Source of the DNA: an uncultured Candidatus Berkelbacteria bacterium
Lineage (GTDB): Bacteria > Patescibacteriota > UBA1384 > CAJBMM01
Direction of reading: 5' to 3'
Assembly: GCA_903954185.1 (NCBI GenBank)
Contig: CAJBMM010000039.1
Coordinates: 1-45,416, forward strand
DNA: 45,416 nt
How positions within the stretch are numbered: position 1 is the first letter of the stretch; each line of letters starts with the position of its first letter. This document shows positions 15,661 through 23,327 of this stretch, piece by piece. The notes beneath the pieces were generated by a model. The model searched no databases. It saw only the letters and a program-made list of their open reading frames with translations, and was not told the DNA's origin. The position numbers and the translations under genes were made by a program.

Positions 15661-16016
15661 GGCTTTATTATACACAAAAAGCCCCAAAAGGGCTTATTCG
15701 TTTTGAAATCATCTGAGCGAAGCGAATGAAATGAAAAGCCTTGAACCACTCACAAAAGTTCGGGCGTTGCCCTAAACTGAACTCTGTTCTAGTTTAGGGT
15801 TCAGGGCACGCACCATCTTCCTAATACTAACATAGTGTTAGGTTAATTAAGTGTGGCGATGCCATGTACCTGAGCGAAGCGAATTCATATTTTTGACTTC
15901 CGCAGTACCACTCACTGCGTTCGGGTACACGGCATGAACCACTTTAACTAATTAACAAGATTTTCCTTGGTAATTTAGCGTGGCGTTGCCATGAATCTGA
16001 GCGAAGCGAATGGTTC
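15661..16016. repeat. Repeat-rich spacer abutting the element
   Basis: No gene. The unit tgagcgaagcgaat occurs three times (15,711-15,724, 15,872-15,885, 15,998-16,011). An imperfect inverted repeat with arms of about 40 bp (15,841-15,885 against 15,916-15,958) begins gttaatta on both arms and contains gccatgtacc/gggtacacggc. A perfect CCCTAAACT/AGTTTAGGG hairpin lies near 15,770-15,800. A hairpin AAGCCC/GGGCTT (15,679-15,695) is close to the GIY-YIG start. This looks like a cluster of REP/MITE-type palindromes on the chromosomal side of the integration point. Confidence 0.7.
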
Positions 16017-16024
16017 ATGGTGGA
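16017..16024 (+). other. Left attachment site core
   Basis: ATGGTGGA, identical to the octamer at 41,426-41,433. Left of it is repeat-rich chromosome; right of it is the element. A short core like this is typical for serine integrases. Confidence 0.65.
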
Positions 16025-16136
16025 CCAGACGCAAATATTTTGGAACACCTTTATTGAGTATGCCATCGATTGGCACCCGAAGCTGAAACTCATTTACGAT
16101 ATTGAATCAGAGAACACTATCAACGCATCCGATTAG
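16017..16136 (+). pseudogene. Displaced 3' end of the serine recombinase gene
   Basis: In the integrated state this is an orphan frame of 39 codons plus TAG: MVDQTQIFWNTF, then EYAIDWHPKLKLIYD, ending INASD. In the circular form the core at 41,426 would be joined here in the same frame (codons ATG GTG GA), so this stretch would encode the recombinase C-terminus in place of the ssrA-derived one. The stop lies just at the 3' end of the convergent HTH gene, as expected for a compact gene pair in the circle. Confidence 0.7.
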
Positions 16137-16351
16137 GATATGTTGAGAGATTTGATATTGAGAACCTTCATAATCCGATGCAGTTTCAGATAGGTCAGGT
16201 TGCTTTCCCCACGTTCAACTATTGCGTAGTAATTCGCATTAACCTTCGCTTTAGCCGCAACCTGCACCTGAGAAAGCCCAAGCTTTTCCCGCGCCGCTTT
16301 CAGGATAGCGCCAAGCTCACCAAGAGCAATTTGATCTTCTTTGCTATTCAT
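16133..16351 (-). CDS. HTH (XRE-type) transcriptional regulator
   Basis: A 72-residue, single-domain Cro/CI-like DNA-binding protein. The helix-turn-helix is in LGAILKAAREKLGLSQVQVAAKAKVNANYYAIVERGESNLTYLKLHRIMKVLNI. ATG 16,351 is chosen; an upstream TTG at 16,381 would add ten hydrophobic residues and lacks a ribosome binding site, though none is clear for the ATG either. It is the leftmost complete gene of the element, divergent from the PLD gene, and in the circular form lies beside the recombinase. It could regulate excision or the element's promoters, for example the repeated TATCAAGATA at 39,655. Confidence 0.8.
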   Translation of the reverse strand: MNSKEDQIALGELGAILKAAREKLGLSQVQVAAKAKVNANYYAIVERGESNLTYLKLHRIMKVLNIKSLNIS

Positions 16352-16423
16352 ATAACGATATATTACCAGAAAATAACCCAACTTTACAGCTTATAGAGCT
16401 AATTAACCAATATAAGGAGGAAT

Positions 16424-17146
16424 ATGTTTGCCAAAACCCATTTACATAGTGTCCAAGTTAGGGACAAGAATAATAATTGGGTTCCCCGCCAGGAACCAGC
16501 CATCGTTGATAACCTTTTTAATGAGCAGACTTTTTATCCGGCATTTACTAAGGATATACTGGCTGCCAAACGCGAGGTTATTATTTACAGCCCGTTTGTC
16601 TCCAAGTACCGAGCCGATACCTTTAACGGGATACTGTATAAGCTTAAAAGTAGCAATGTCGAAGTCTTTATCTTCACTCGCCCGATTCAAGAACAAGATG
16701 TAGGATTGCGCAAACAAGCCGAAGCGGTACTAAGTCATTATGAAGAGTTGGGCGCGAATATTTATTATTTGCAAGGTTCAATTCATGAGAAGGTAGCCAT
16801 TATCGACCGTGAGATTCTTTGGGAAGGGAGCCTGAATATTCTTTCGCAAAGAACTAGCCGAGAGATAATGCGGCGCACAGCCGATGAAAGCTTGGCATTG
16901 CAGATGGTACGGTATCTGGGTTTAAGCCGGATGCTGGCGGAAGGGTACCGGCAGAAGTACGAGAAATTATATAGAGAATTAATGGAAGGGGTGGGAAAAA
17001 GACGCCTGTTTAGTTTGAAGCCAAATATACTAGGAATAGTGGCTGTGGTAGCCATTTGGTGGATATTGGTCACCACATCGGGTATGATACCTTTTAGAAG
17101 TGCCGAAACGATTTTGAGTATGATAAGGCTATTCACCAATCACTAG
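16424..17146 (+). CDS. Membrane-anchored phospholipase D-like protein
   Basis: A 240-residue protein with one PLDc_2-type HKD motif (His121, Lys123, Asp128, Gly135-Ser136, Asn138 in IHEKVAIIDREILWEGSLNI). A PLD-type N-terminal half carries YSPFVSKYRADTFNGIL, and a C-terminal membrane helix (GIVAVVAIWWILVTTSGMI, about 204-222) anchors it. With only one HKD motif it should dimerise, as Nuc-type nucleases do. TAAGGAGG precedes the ATG. It is probably in an operon with the next gene (8-bp gap). A nuclease or lipid hydrolase held at the membrane, possibly defence cargo, is inference. Confidence 0.8.
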   Translation: MFAKTHLHSVQVRDKNNNWVPRQEPAIVDNLFNEQTFYPAFTKDILAAKREVIIYSPFVSKYRADTFNGILYKLKSSNVEVFIFTRPIQEQDVGLRKQAEAVLSHYEELGANIYYLQGSIHEKVAIIDREILWEGSLNILSQRTSREIMRRTADESLALQMVRYLGLSRMLAEGYRQKYEKLYRELMEGVGKRRLFSLKPNILGIVAVVAIWWILVTTSGMIPFRSAETILSMIRLFTNH

Positions 17147-17154
17147 GAGTTTTA

Positions 17155-17814
17155 ATGGATAATACACATAATCACAAGCCGGATCCGAAAAGTATAACAG
17201 CTTCTCAAGAAGAAATTGATCTTGTTCTAAAAGTTGTTGAGGATAAGTACGATACGGTTCTACCTAATGGGGAAGCTGCCAAACTAGTAAGCCTCATTAA
17301 AGAGTTTAGACAACGGCAATATGAGAGCAGTAAGGGAACGACCGCTCGGCGTTTTGTCGATGAAGCTGCCGCTGATTTAAAAGTGATTATTCAGCAAATT
17401 CCGGATCTTGATTCAGATGAGGGTACGTCACAAGAAGACGCTAGTGTTCCAATTGAAATTGAACCATTTCGCGAGATGCAGCGATTGGTAAATGAGATGC
17501 GTGGCTTAATTGTCGAATCTCGCCATGCTTCGCCTGAAAAGCAGGTTATGGAGAAACTAGCGCGACTACTCAAAGAGCATTATGGGATTGAGTCAGATGA
17601 AGCACAGCTGGAACAAGCCATCCAAGTTCTCTCCATGAAGCTCTGGTATGAAGAAGGTTTGGATAAATCACTCGATAAATGTCTTGATGATCTGCTGGTA
17701 ATTACAGATAAGCGAAAACGAGGGGAAAGTTTTTCGGGCGTAGATCTCCATGATAAAGTTGCCCAAGCGATTGAAGCAACGGCGCGGAGTATTAAAATAA
17801 AGCCGTCTGCTTAG
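17155..17814 (+). CDS. Hypothetical helical protein, partner of the PLD gene
   Basis: A 219-residue charged protein predicted almost wholly helical, without membrane segments. It has an N-terminal polar tail (MDNTHNHKPDPKSITASQEE), a middle acidic linker (DLDSDEGTSQEDASVPIEIEP) and a C-terminal helical part (LDKSLDKCLDDLLVITDKRKRG). I do not recognise the family. It starts 8 bp after the PLD gene and overlaps the 3' end of the convergent DUF2779 gene by 23 bp, so both convergent mRNAs would have complementary ends. Confidence 0.6.
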   Translation: MDNTHNHKPDPKSITASQEEIDLVLKVVEDKYDTVLPNGEAAKLVSLIKEFRQRQYESSKGTTARRFVDEAAADLKVIIQQIPDLDSDEGTSQEDASVPIEIEPFREMQRLVNEMRGLIVESRHASPEKQVMEKLARLLKEHYGIESDEAQLEQAIQVLSMKLWYEEGLDKSLDKCLDDLLVITDKRKRGESFSGVDLHDKVAQAIEATARSIKIKPSA

Positions 17815-19339
17815 TTTCAGCTTTATTTTTGGTCAATTCGCGTAGTTTTTCATAAATCCTTACCATCGCCAAAGTGTCGAGTTCGCAATAACGAAGTAAA
17901 TCTTGGAATAGTTTTTCCTTCTCGTCATCTGTGCCCATATCCGCAAGAACGGCTTGCATCCAAAGACGCTGGGCAGTTTGCCCTTCTTGGATAGTAAGTG
18001 TTTTATACGAAAGCTCTGGTACGACAACGGGTAATACTTTTTTAATTGAGGCACTACCCATAAACGCAGGGTCGACGAACATCCCTTCTGAAAATGGGGA
18101 CATTAGGTCAACTACACGATCGTTTAGATCAATAAAGAATTTCCTGTATTCCGGTAGTATCTCTGCCATTTCATTATTTCGGGTCGTCTCGAATTTTGCA
18201 TACCAAACTATTACGGAGCCTTTATTACCGATATCATTTTGAAGGGCAGAAGCAAGAGATTGGATTGGTAATTCGGGGGTTTTGTGAATATATTCGGTAT
18301 GTCGTAGATTTCCAGTTGGTGTGTCTAAAATATGTAAGGAGTACTGGCACGGTACTTGTTGGTAGGGGGTTGTTCTGTCGTAAGGCGGTACAACATCAGC
18401 ACATGTTTCATAATCTAGGAAATATAGTGGGTAGGTAAGTCCATCAAGAAATGTCTTAATGCCATCACGATCAATAATCTGATGCTGTTCTTTGACTGCG
18501 TGCACTTGGGCCAATTGTTTTTCAGTAAGTTTGACTGAATCTGGAATATCCTTCATCAATAAGATATTTTGGTCTTCAAGATCTCCGATGAGTTGGGCGC
18601 TCGGTATAGAAAGATCGTAAATGCTATATTCTGGAATTTCTTTTATGCAACGAAAAATTGGCAACCAGTCAGACATTGAGTTTAGATGGCAGTGGCGCGG
18701 CGAGATATCCGGCATTTCTTTGGAGCTAATAACTTCTAACGCACCTCTGATATTTTCATTGGTAACATCACATTTTTCTCTGACTGCTTCAGTTACATCC
18801 ACTATAACTAATAATTGTTTTGGATCGACATCACCAGAGCGAATATATGACTTATTAACATGAATAACCGATATCTTTTCAACCTCAAAACCAGAATTTT
18901 CAAGTACGTGTGCTTGAAAGGCTAAATCATATTCGTGTTCAGGTTTTACTTTTGTGCTAGATTTCACCTCATAGAGCCTCAACTTTTTTGGTGATGTAAA
19001 CTCAACTATGTCGGTAAGACAGGTTAAATTTCCTACGTCAAAACGTGCTTGAAAAAGCACCTTGTGACCATCCGATATCGCATTAACGGTACGTAATGAT
19101 AAAGTCAGGTATTCATCATATGAATTAAAGCCAATGCGAAAGCCCTCGGGGAATAACTTTTCAGCATAATCTTCAAGCCGATTGCCCGCGTCGAAAACTG
19201 CTTGGGTATTTGCATCAATTGGCGGAAGCGTTTCTTTAGCAAACTTTTTTAACCAGAGCCAAGCTCGGTGTTTAAGAAACAGTAAATATTCTGTTTTGGT
19301 TAAATTCATCGTAGAACTATTTTGAAAATTATTTTGCAT
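17792..19339 (-). CDS. DUF2779 protein: RecB/Cas4-like nuclease plus DnaQ-like domain
   Basis: Up to 515 residues; the domain begins at Met11 (MNLTKTEYLLFLKHRAWLWL). The N-terminal half has a PD-(D/E)XK core: Asp110 in LTDIVEF and Glu124-Val-Lys126 in LYEVKSS, as in Cas4/RecB nucleases. The C-terminal half is DEDD exonuclease-like: YFLDYETC (about 309-316), PYQQVPCQYSLHI, IVWYAKFE, and RYCELDTLAMVRIYEKL at the end. This combination defines DUF2779. The gene overlaps the upstream reverse transcriptase by 11 bp, so the nuclease is likely its translationally coupled partner. The C-terminus overlaps the convergent gene at 17,155-17,814. Confidence 0.8.
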   Translation of the reverse strand: MQNNFQNSSTMNLTKTEYLLFLKHRAWLWLKKFAKETLPPIDANTQAVFDAGNRLEDYAEKLFPEGFRIGFNSYDEYLTLSLRTVNAISDGHKVLFQARFDVGNLTCLTDIVEFTSPKKLRLYEVKSSTKVKPEHEYDLAFQAHVLENSGFEVEKISVIHVNKSYIRSGDVDPKQLLVIVDVTEAVREKCDVTNENIRGALEVISSKEMPDISPRHCHLNSMSDWLPIFRCIKEIPEYSIYDLSIPSAQLIGDLEDQNILLMKDIPDSVKLTEKQLAQVHAVKEQHQIIDRDGIKTFLDGLTYPLYFLDYETCADVVPPYDRTTPYQQVPCQYSLHILDTPTGNLRHTEYIHKTPELPIQSLASALQNDIGNKGSVIVWYAKFETTRNNEMAEILPEYRKFFIDLNDRVVDLMSPFSEGMFVDPAFMGSASIKKVLPVVVPELSYKTLTIQEGQTAQRLWMQAVLADMGTDDEKEKLFQDLLRYCELDTLAMVRIYEKLRELTKNKAETKQTALF

Positions 19340-20342
19340 GATTATCCAAGTTGCCCTGTTGACTAAATGGAGAAGTCAAAAATTGTTGTGAAGCAGCCTC
19401 TTCATATTTCTTCAACCGTTTTACATATCCCGGATGATATTGTCTGATATATTCGGTTTTGCCTTTAAGTCGCGAGAGTGAAACACTATGGTCGCCGCTT
19501 GCCGCACGCAACCATTGGCCTCTGACAAACTCTCTCTTGTTGATGTGTACCGTTGGTTGCAATCCAATCGTTAGCCCAACTACTTCACTGTTATTTCCGT
19601 TTTGATCTAATGCGCCGAACCCACCTCTTTTTTGTACCGTTGTTTTTTCATCGCTGACTCTCAAACCAGCTTTTATAAATAGTAGGCGTATTTTGGGGAT
19701 ACATGAATATACAGCACTTTTCGGTCCAGAGATAACAAAGTCATCTACCCAGGAACTAACGATAAGATCATGTGACTCACAATATTGATCTATTGAATTA
19801 AACGCCGGTAATAGGACGCAATTACAAATAGCGGTGCTACATGGTGCGCCTTGAGGTAATCTATTATCAATGGATAATAGATTACAGATATAATCTAGAT
19901 TAGAGCTAGAAACCTGAGTATTTAGAGCCTTGTATAACATTTTTCGAATCATATTCGGTGAAATAGAATCAAAACAACCCTTTATATCCATCTTTAAGAC
20001 TGCCTCTTTATTGCAATGAATCTTTGTCATCTTTTTCGTGGTAGATCCCGGTCTTCCACCCATCATGCGTATGGGTAATTGTGCCTGAAGTTCAGCGATT
20101 ACAGTTTTAGCTAACCTGTCGTGGACATAACGCATTCTACCCGTCGGGACCCAGCCTTTTCGTGGATTTTTTGGAGTTTCGTTCCAGCGTATATTTTGGA
20201 TGACCTTCTCTTTAAAATATTTATCCTTGTTAGAAATTAATTCTAAAAGCTGTTCTTCATTATCAAGCCCCAATAGTCCGAGTAGCTCATTTGTTGTATG
20301 AAGTTTATAGCGAGTATTTAACCTATAAGTCATTCTTTGCAC
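19329..20342 (-). CDS. Reverse transcriptase in an XRE-RT-DUF2779 operon
   Basis: A 337-residue RT. Core motifs: VLKMDIKGCFDSISP (Asp119), NRLPQGAPCSTAICN (162-165 LPQG), WVDDFVIS (Asp200 and Asp201, an intact catalytic pair), GLRVSDEKTTVQ and GLTIG. It has neither a group II maturase nor an endonuclease domain, and the NAxxH retron motif is replaced by KKMTKIH, so it is not a typical retron RT; it fits the broad unassigned or defence-associated RT class. The frame overlaps the XRE gene by 20 bp upstream and the nuclease gene by 11 bp downstream. MTYRLNT at Met4 may be the true start. Confidence 0.88.
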   Translation of the reverse strand: MQRMTYRLNTRYKLHTTNELLGLLGLDNEEQLLELISNKDKYFKEKVIQNIRWNETPKNPRKGWVPTGRMRYVHDRLAKTVIAELQAQLPIRMMGGRPGSTTKKMTKIHCNKEAVLKMDIKGCFDSISPNMIRKMLYKALNTQVSSSNLDYICNLLSIDNRLPQGAPCSTAICNCVLLPAFNSIDQYCESHDLIVSSWVDDFVISGPKSAVYSCIPKIRLLFIKAGLRVSDEKTTVQKRGGFGALDQNGNNSEVVGLTIGLQPTVHINKREFVRGQWLRAASGDHSVSLSRLKGKTEYIRQYHPGYVKRLKKYEEAASQQFLTSPFSQQGNLDNHAK

Positions 20343-20643
20343 TTTCTAATAGTTTGAGTAAGTTTAGGCTCAGTTCATCAACATTGTTTACGGGTAATCT
20401 CTTGAGGTCTTCCTCTTCACTTGCTAATAGCGCGATAAGATAAAATGGCACACTAAAGCTGCTTGAGATTTTCTCAAGAATTTGGGTAGAGGGGATTCTT
20501 CCAGCATCTTTTGCTGCATCCTTTTTATCAGATGCTTCAATTCGTGAGACATAAGAAGCGTCCACACCTAGCACCTCGGCTAGTTCCTTTTGGGTAATAC
20601 CCTTAGCCGATCGGATTGTACGAAATGCCTTGGCGTAATTCAT
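20323..20643 (-). CDS. XRE-family regulator of the RT operon
   Basis: A 106-residue protein with an N-terminal Cro/CI HTH (FRTIRSAKGITQKELAEVLGVDASYVSRIEAS) and a helical C-terminal tail (LPVNNVDELSLNLLKLLESAK). It is the first gene of an overlapping trio. Its start codon lies inside one arm of an inverted repeat, TTTTCTCGA (20,643-20,651) and TCGAGAAAA (20,679-20,687). The same TTTCTCG core occurs at 20,922-20,928 and, as a full palindrome, at 21,162-21,176. Autoregulation through these sites is likely; a hairpin covering the start codon is the alternative. Confidence 0.85.
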   Translation of the reverse strand: MNYAKAFRTIRSAKGITQKELAEVLGVDASYVSRIEASDKKDAAKDAGRIPSTQILEKISSSFSVPFYLIALLASEEEDLKRLPVNNVDELSLNLLKLLESAKNDL

Positions 20644-20687
20644 TTTCTCGAAGACATAACACTAAAAAGGTTCTGTGCTCGAGAAAA
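20643..20687 (-). promoter_or_regulatory. Inverted repeat at the XRE start (operator or mRNA hairpin)
   Basis: Perfect 9-bp arms TTTTCTCGA and TCGAGAAAA separated by 27 bp; the left arm covers the start codon and weak ribosome binding site. Confidence 0.6.
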
Positions 20688-20699
20688 AGGTCAAACAGG

Positions 20700-20909
20700 T
20701 TACTTTCGATCGTCTTTCTGATTTTCAGTCAGTGATCTGCACAACTCGTTGACGGACTCGAATAGCTTATCGTAGTCACCGTCCCAGGTTGCCATTTCGA
20801 TCTGCTGAAGCAGTCGGTTGATGTCCGGTTGAACCGAACCACAGGCAAGCATTAAGCGCCGAATTCGGCGTAGCAATGCTTTTTTAATAAGCAGAGATGG
20901 ATTATCCAT
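20700..20909 (-). CDS. Small helical protein upstream of the RT operon
   Basis: A 69-residue protein from ATG 20,909, which follows a good GGAGG (20,915-20,919); an upstream in-frame TTG is less likely. It is basic and helical (LLIKKALLRRIRRLMLACGS, then INRLLQQIEMATWDGDYDKLFESVNELC). Family unknown. It lies between the structured 20,920-21,171 region and the XRE gene, all in the same orientation, so it may be a component or regulator of the RT system. Confidence 0.6.
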   Translation of the reverse strand: MDNPSLLIKKALLRRIRRLMLACGSVQPDINRLLQQIEMATWDGDYDKLFESVNELCRSLTENQKDDRK

Positions 20910-21426
20910 CTTTACCTCCAATTTCTCGGCCGCCAGGCGATATGCCTGGTTTGATTAATAAAATTTGGGGCCGAGCGTGCAGCAACCCCTTGTATTGCCT
21001 GTGGCTATTTAACCTTTTCTCAGCGTGATTTTGTAGCAGAGAAAGAAACGCCTAGTCTACTTATGTAACCAAATTCGAAACTTACCTGTAATGATGTAAA
21101 TCATTTAGCTATTCAGCCTTTAGGTATTTAAACGCGAACCTGGCCCGGAATAAGTGGAAGACCGAGAAATTCTCGGCCAATTGTGGTTGCTTCCGCAACC
21201 TGCCGCGAATGCGGCTATGGGGTAGTGCTTGTTGGACTGCTTATTAAGGAACCCTCAAAACGAGGTACATAATAATGGTATATCAAAAATGACTGGCAGT
21301 CAAGTGCCAAGACGACGATCCAAATAGAAACCGCGTAGGCAATTTAATAAGTTACATAGCCTGGAATGTGCAGCTTATAGGGTTTAGCCAATTCATGACC
21401 AAAGATATTACTGCGCCGTGGATAAA
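20910..21426 (-). ncRNA. Structured 500-nt region, candidate non-coding RNA of the RT system
   Basis: No gene over about 500 bp. AATTTCTCGG (20,920-20,929) and CCGAGAAATT (21,162-21,171) are a perfect inverted pair about 230 nt apart, resembling retron a1/a2 ends, although the same core could be an XRE operator. Between them are hairpins CCAGGC/GCCTGG (20,933-20,949), CTCGGCC/GGCCGAG (20,925, 20,969), TTTCTC/GAGAAA (21,016-21,044) and nested TACCT/AGGTA with AATGA/TCATT (21,083-21,126). Beyond are CCGAGAAATTCTCGG (21,162-21,176), GGTTGC/GCAACC (21,185-21,200) and GCCGC/GCGGC (21,202-21,215). It lies upstream of the RT operon on the same strand. Confidence 0.45.
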
Positions 21427-22185
21427 TCATATTAATTCTCCCTCCCCCTTTAGGTAGGCCTCAATCTCGATTGCAGGCACAGTACCAACTTTCTGTAGCT
21501 CAGCGACAAGATTCATGAAGAAATTAACCAAGCTGTTATCGTCAGTTTTATTAACTATCTCATACGGCCTGGAGTTTTGATCCCAAGGATGTAATTTGGG
21601 GAGACTAAAGTAGGTTTTTCCCGCCAATGAACAGCCAAAGTTTAATACTCGCCCATCACCTGCATTTGCTAATTTTTCCTGCACCTCCAGAGAAAGAGTT
21701 CCGTCCACAGTTAAAATGCCTGCGAGTATGCGGGCTGGCTTTTTGGGGTCAAAGACACCTCCCGCGTGGGGGATGGGAGCGCTAGTTCTACTTAGCTTGC
21801 GGACAGATGCCGCCTTTTTCTGAGCATACTCAATATTGGCTTTATTCAGCTCCTGTTTAACCTCAATCACAGCATAAACGGATTCAGCTGGAATATAAGT
21901 AACGCCGTTTTGTCGTAGAATGAAAGGGGAATACTGTCGGTCAAAGATGACGATGTCAATTTGTTCGCTAATGTTACCGTTCGCATCCATTACAAAAGCA
22001 GAATCGGCACAATACCGCTTAGGTAAATAGGTAGATAACATCTCAGTCCATTCAAGCTCAGACGCCGTTCCCTTTGAGGTCGGGTGACTAATAATATTGC
22101 GATTAAAAGTAAGTTTCGCCTCCATTTGACTTTGTAGACCCCTAAAGATTTCCTTGGTATTAACTTTCTTCGACACTTTTACCAT
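21427..22185 (-). CDS. DUF6602 protein, nuclease-like
   Basis: A 252-residue soluble protein of the DUF6602 type. The conserved core is GTASELEWTEMLSTYLPKRY, GNISEQIDIVIFDRQYSPF (Asp77) and PAESVYAVIEVKQEL (Glu108-Val-Lys110), which has the D...ExK arrangement of PD-(D/E)XK nucleases; catalytic activity is inferred. ATG 22,185 is chosen for the GGAGG at 22,191-22,195; a GTG at 22,200 would start inside that site. It overlaps the end of the nucleotidyltransferase gene by 7 bp and is the last gene of the five-gene operon. Confidence 0.75.
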   Translation of the reverse strand: MVKVSKKVNTKEIFRGLQSQMEAKLTFNRNIISHPTSKGTASELEWTEMLSTYLPKRYCADSAFVMDANGNISEQIDIVIFDRQYSPFILRQNGVTYIPAESVYAVIEVKQELNKANIEYAQKKAASVRKLSRTSAPIPHAGGVFDPKKPARILAGILTVDGTLSLEVQEKLANAGDGRVLNFGCSLAGKTYFSLPKLHPWDQNSRPYEIVNKTDDNSLVNFFMNLVAELQKVGTVPAIEIEAYLKGEGELI

Positions 22186-22943
22186 ATGGCCTCCTCCCAA
22201 GTTCCTTGCAGGGTTTGCGTTGCAGTCGTTTTGATTACGAGCTTTTCTTGTTGGGTTAAATCATCAGATATATTGTTGGCGGAGTTTGAGGGATCTTTAA
22301 TAGTTCTGGTTATAAAGTCTGTGGAAAGATAATCCATAACCTTTTTGAAATTCCCTGAGGGATTGCTTGTTAGAGAATTACCCCTTAACGCCTCAATGAC
22401 CGAAAGCTCTAAGAAAAAGGAGGGAAAATCCATATTTCTTAACTTTCTCCAGATCTTGATTGCCCGAATGTCAGCAGTTCTTCCTGAAGTTGAGATGTGG
22501 CTAATATGCTCATCAATATTAGTTTTAGTCCAAGTTTGTGCTTTACGCTTCCAGAGGGAATGGTCGAACCCTAAAGCGTGATGTTTAACCCCTGGCACAA
22601 TATCCATCTTGAGCCCACAGTGATTAATGCCTAAAGAAACATTCTGTTCTCTGGTGGTATATCCGACACCGCTTAAACGATTTCGGAGGGTCGTATAAAC
22701 ATTTTCAAGAGTATTGCAGCTGCTGACTGAAGGATCTAGTGATATAAAAAGGTCCACATCTGTGGTGCCGGTAATGCCAGTTCCCTTTGCCAACGAGCCG
22801 GAGAGCTTCACTTCGTATTTATGACCATTTGCCCAAGCATAAACATGAGGAAGTAAACCTTGTATTTTTTGCGCCACATCACTAACAACAGGGGTGTGTT
22901 TGTTAACTATGTCCATTATGTATTTATCTGAGTCACTATTCAT
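22179..22943 (-). CDS. Nucleotidyltransferase (OAS/CD-NTase-like fold)
   Basis: A 254-residue class I nucleotidyltransferase. The active site is complete: GSLAKGT (49-55), DVD (Asp62, Asp64) and a third Asp in LKMDIVPG (Asp114). A helical C-terminal half follows, with IRAIKIWRKLRN and SFFLELSVIEAL typical of OAS/CCA-type enzymes. It could make a cyclic or linear nucleotide signal as in CBASS, or modify RNA or protein ends; no known CBASS effector is adjacent. It lies 6 bp downstream of the 125-residue gene and overlaps the DUF6602 gene. Confidence 0.8.
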   Translation of the reverse strand: MNSDSDKYIMDIVNKHTPVVSDVAQKIQGLLPHVYAWANGHKYEVKLSGSLAKGTGITGTTDVDLFISLDPSVSSCNTLENVYTTLRNRLSGVGYTTREQNVSLGINHCGLKMDIVPGVKHHALGFDHSLWKRKAQTWTKTNIDEHISHISTSGRTADIRAIKIWRKLRNMDFPSFFLELSVIEALRGNSLTSNPSGNFKKVMDYLSTDFITRTIKDPSNSANNISDDLTQQEKLVIKTTATQTLQGTWEEAIW

Positions 22944-22949
22944 ATCTTA

Positions 22950-23327
22950 TTATTTTGTCTCTTTATAACTTTCTATGTCCTCGGCTCTATAGTGTTTGTC
23001 AATCCGATATGTTTTCAAAACAGGATTATTGTTTATATATATCGAGATCTTTATTACTGGAATGTTACCTCTTTTATTTTTCCTATGTCTAACATACCAA
23101 TTGAATGCGGTATTTAGGATTGACACAATAAATGCAGATAATAAGTTGGCTTCAATACTGCCTTGATGAATGCTAAGCCATGCAATTATTTGTTCTGCCT
23201 GTATCCCACCACCAAATTCACCTTTAATATGTTCAAAACCTAAGTTTTGAAATTCTTTAGCTAATTCTGATTTAGCACCTTCCGAATAGCCGAATACGTC
23301 ATAAAAAGAATAGCTGTTAGGTTTCAT
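22950..23327 (-). CDS. Hypothetical protein with one hydrophobic helix
   Basis: A 125-residue protein of unknown function in the middle of the five-gene operon. The N-terminal part is mixed alpha/beta (FYDVFGYSEGAKSELAKEFQNLGFEHIKGEFGGG), the middle has a hydrophobic segment (ANLLSAFIVSILNTAFNWYV) followed by basic RHRKNKRG, and the end is a beta-rich tail (VIKISIYINNNPVLKTYRID). It may sit at the membrane. The start overlaps the methyltransferase stop by 4 bp (ATGA), so it is translationally coupled. Confidence 0.65.
   Translation of the reverse strand: MKPNSYSFYDVFGYSEGAKSELAKEFQNLGFEHIKGEFGGGIQAEQIIAWLSIHQGSIEANLLSAFIVSILNTAFNWYVRHRKNKRGNIPVIKISIYINNNPVLKTYRIDKHYRAEDIESYKETK

Noticed and set aside
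12706-20342. Diversity-generating retroelement
   Set aside because: Two RTs are present, but I saw no template/variable repeat pair and no accessory Avd gene beside them, and the RT motifs fit retron-like or unassigned classes better.
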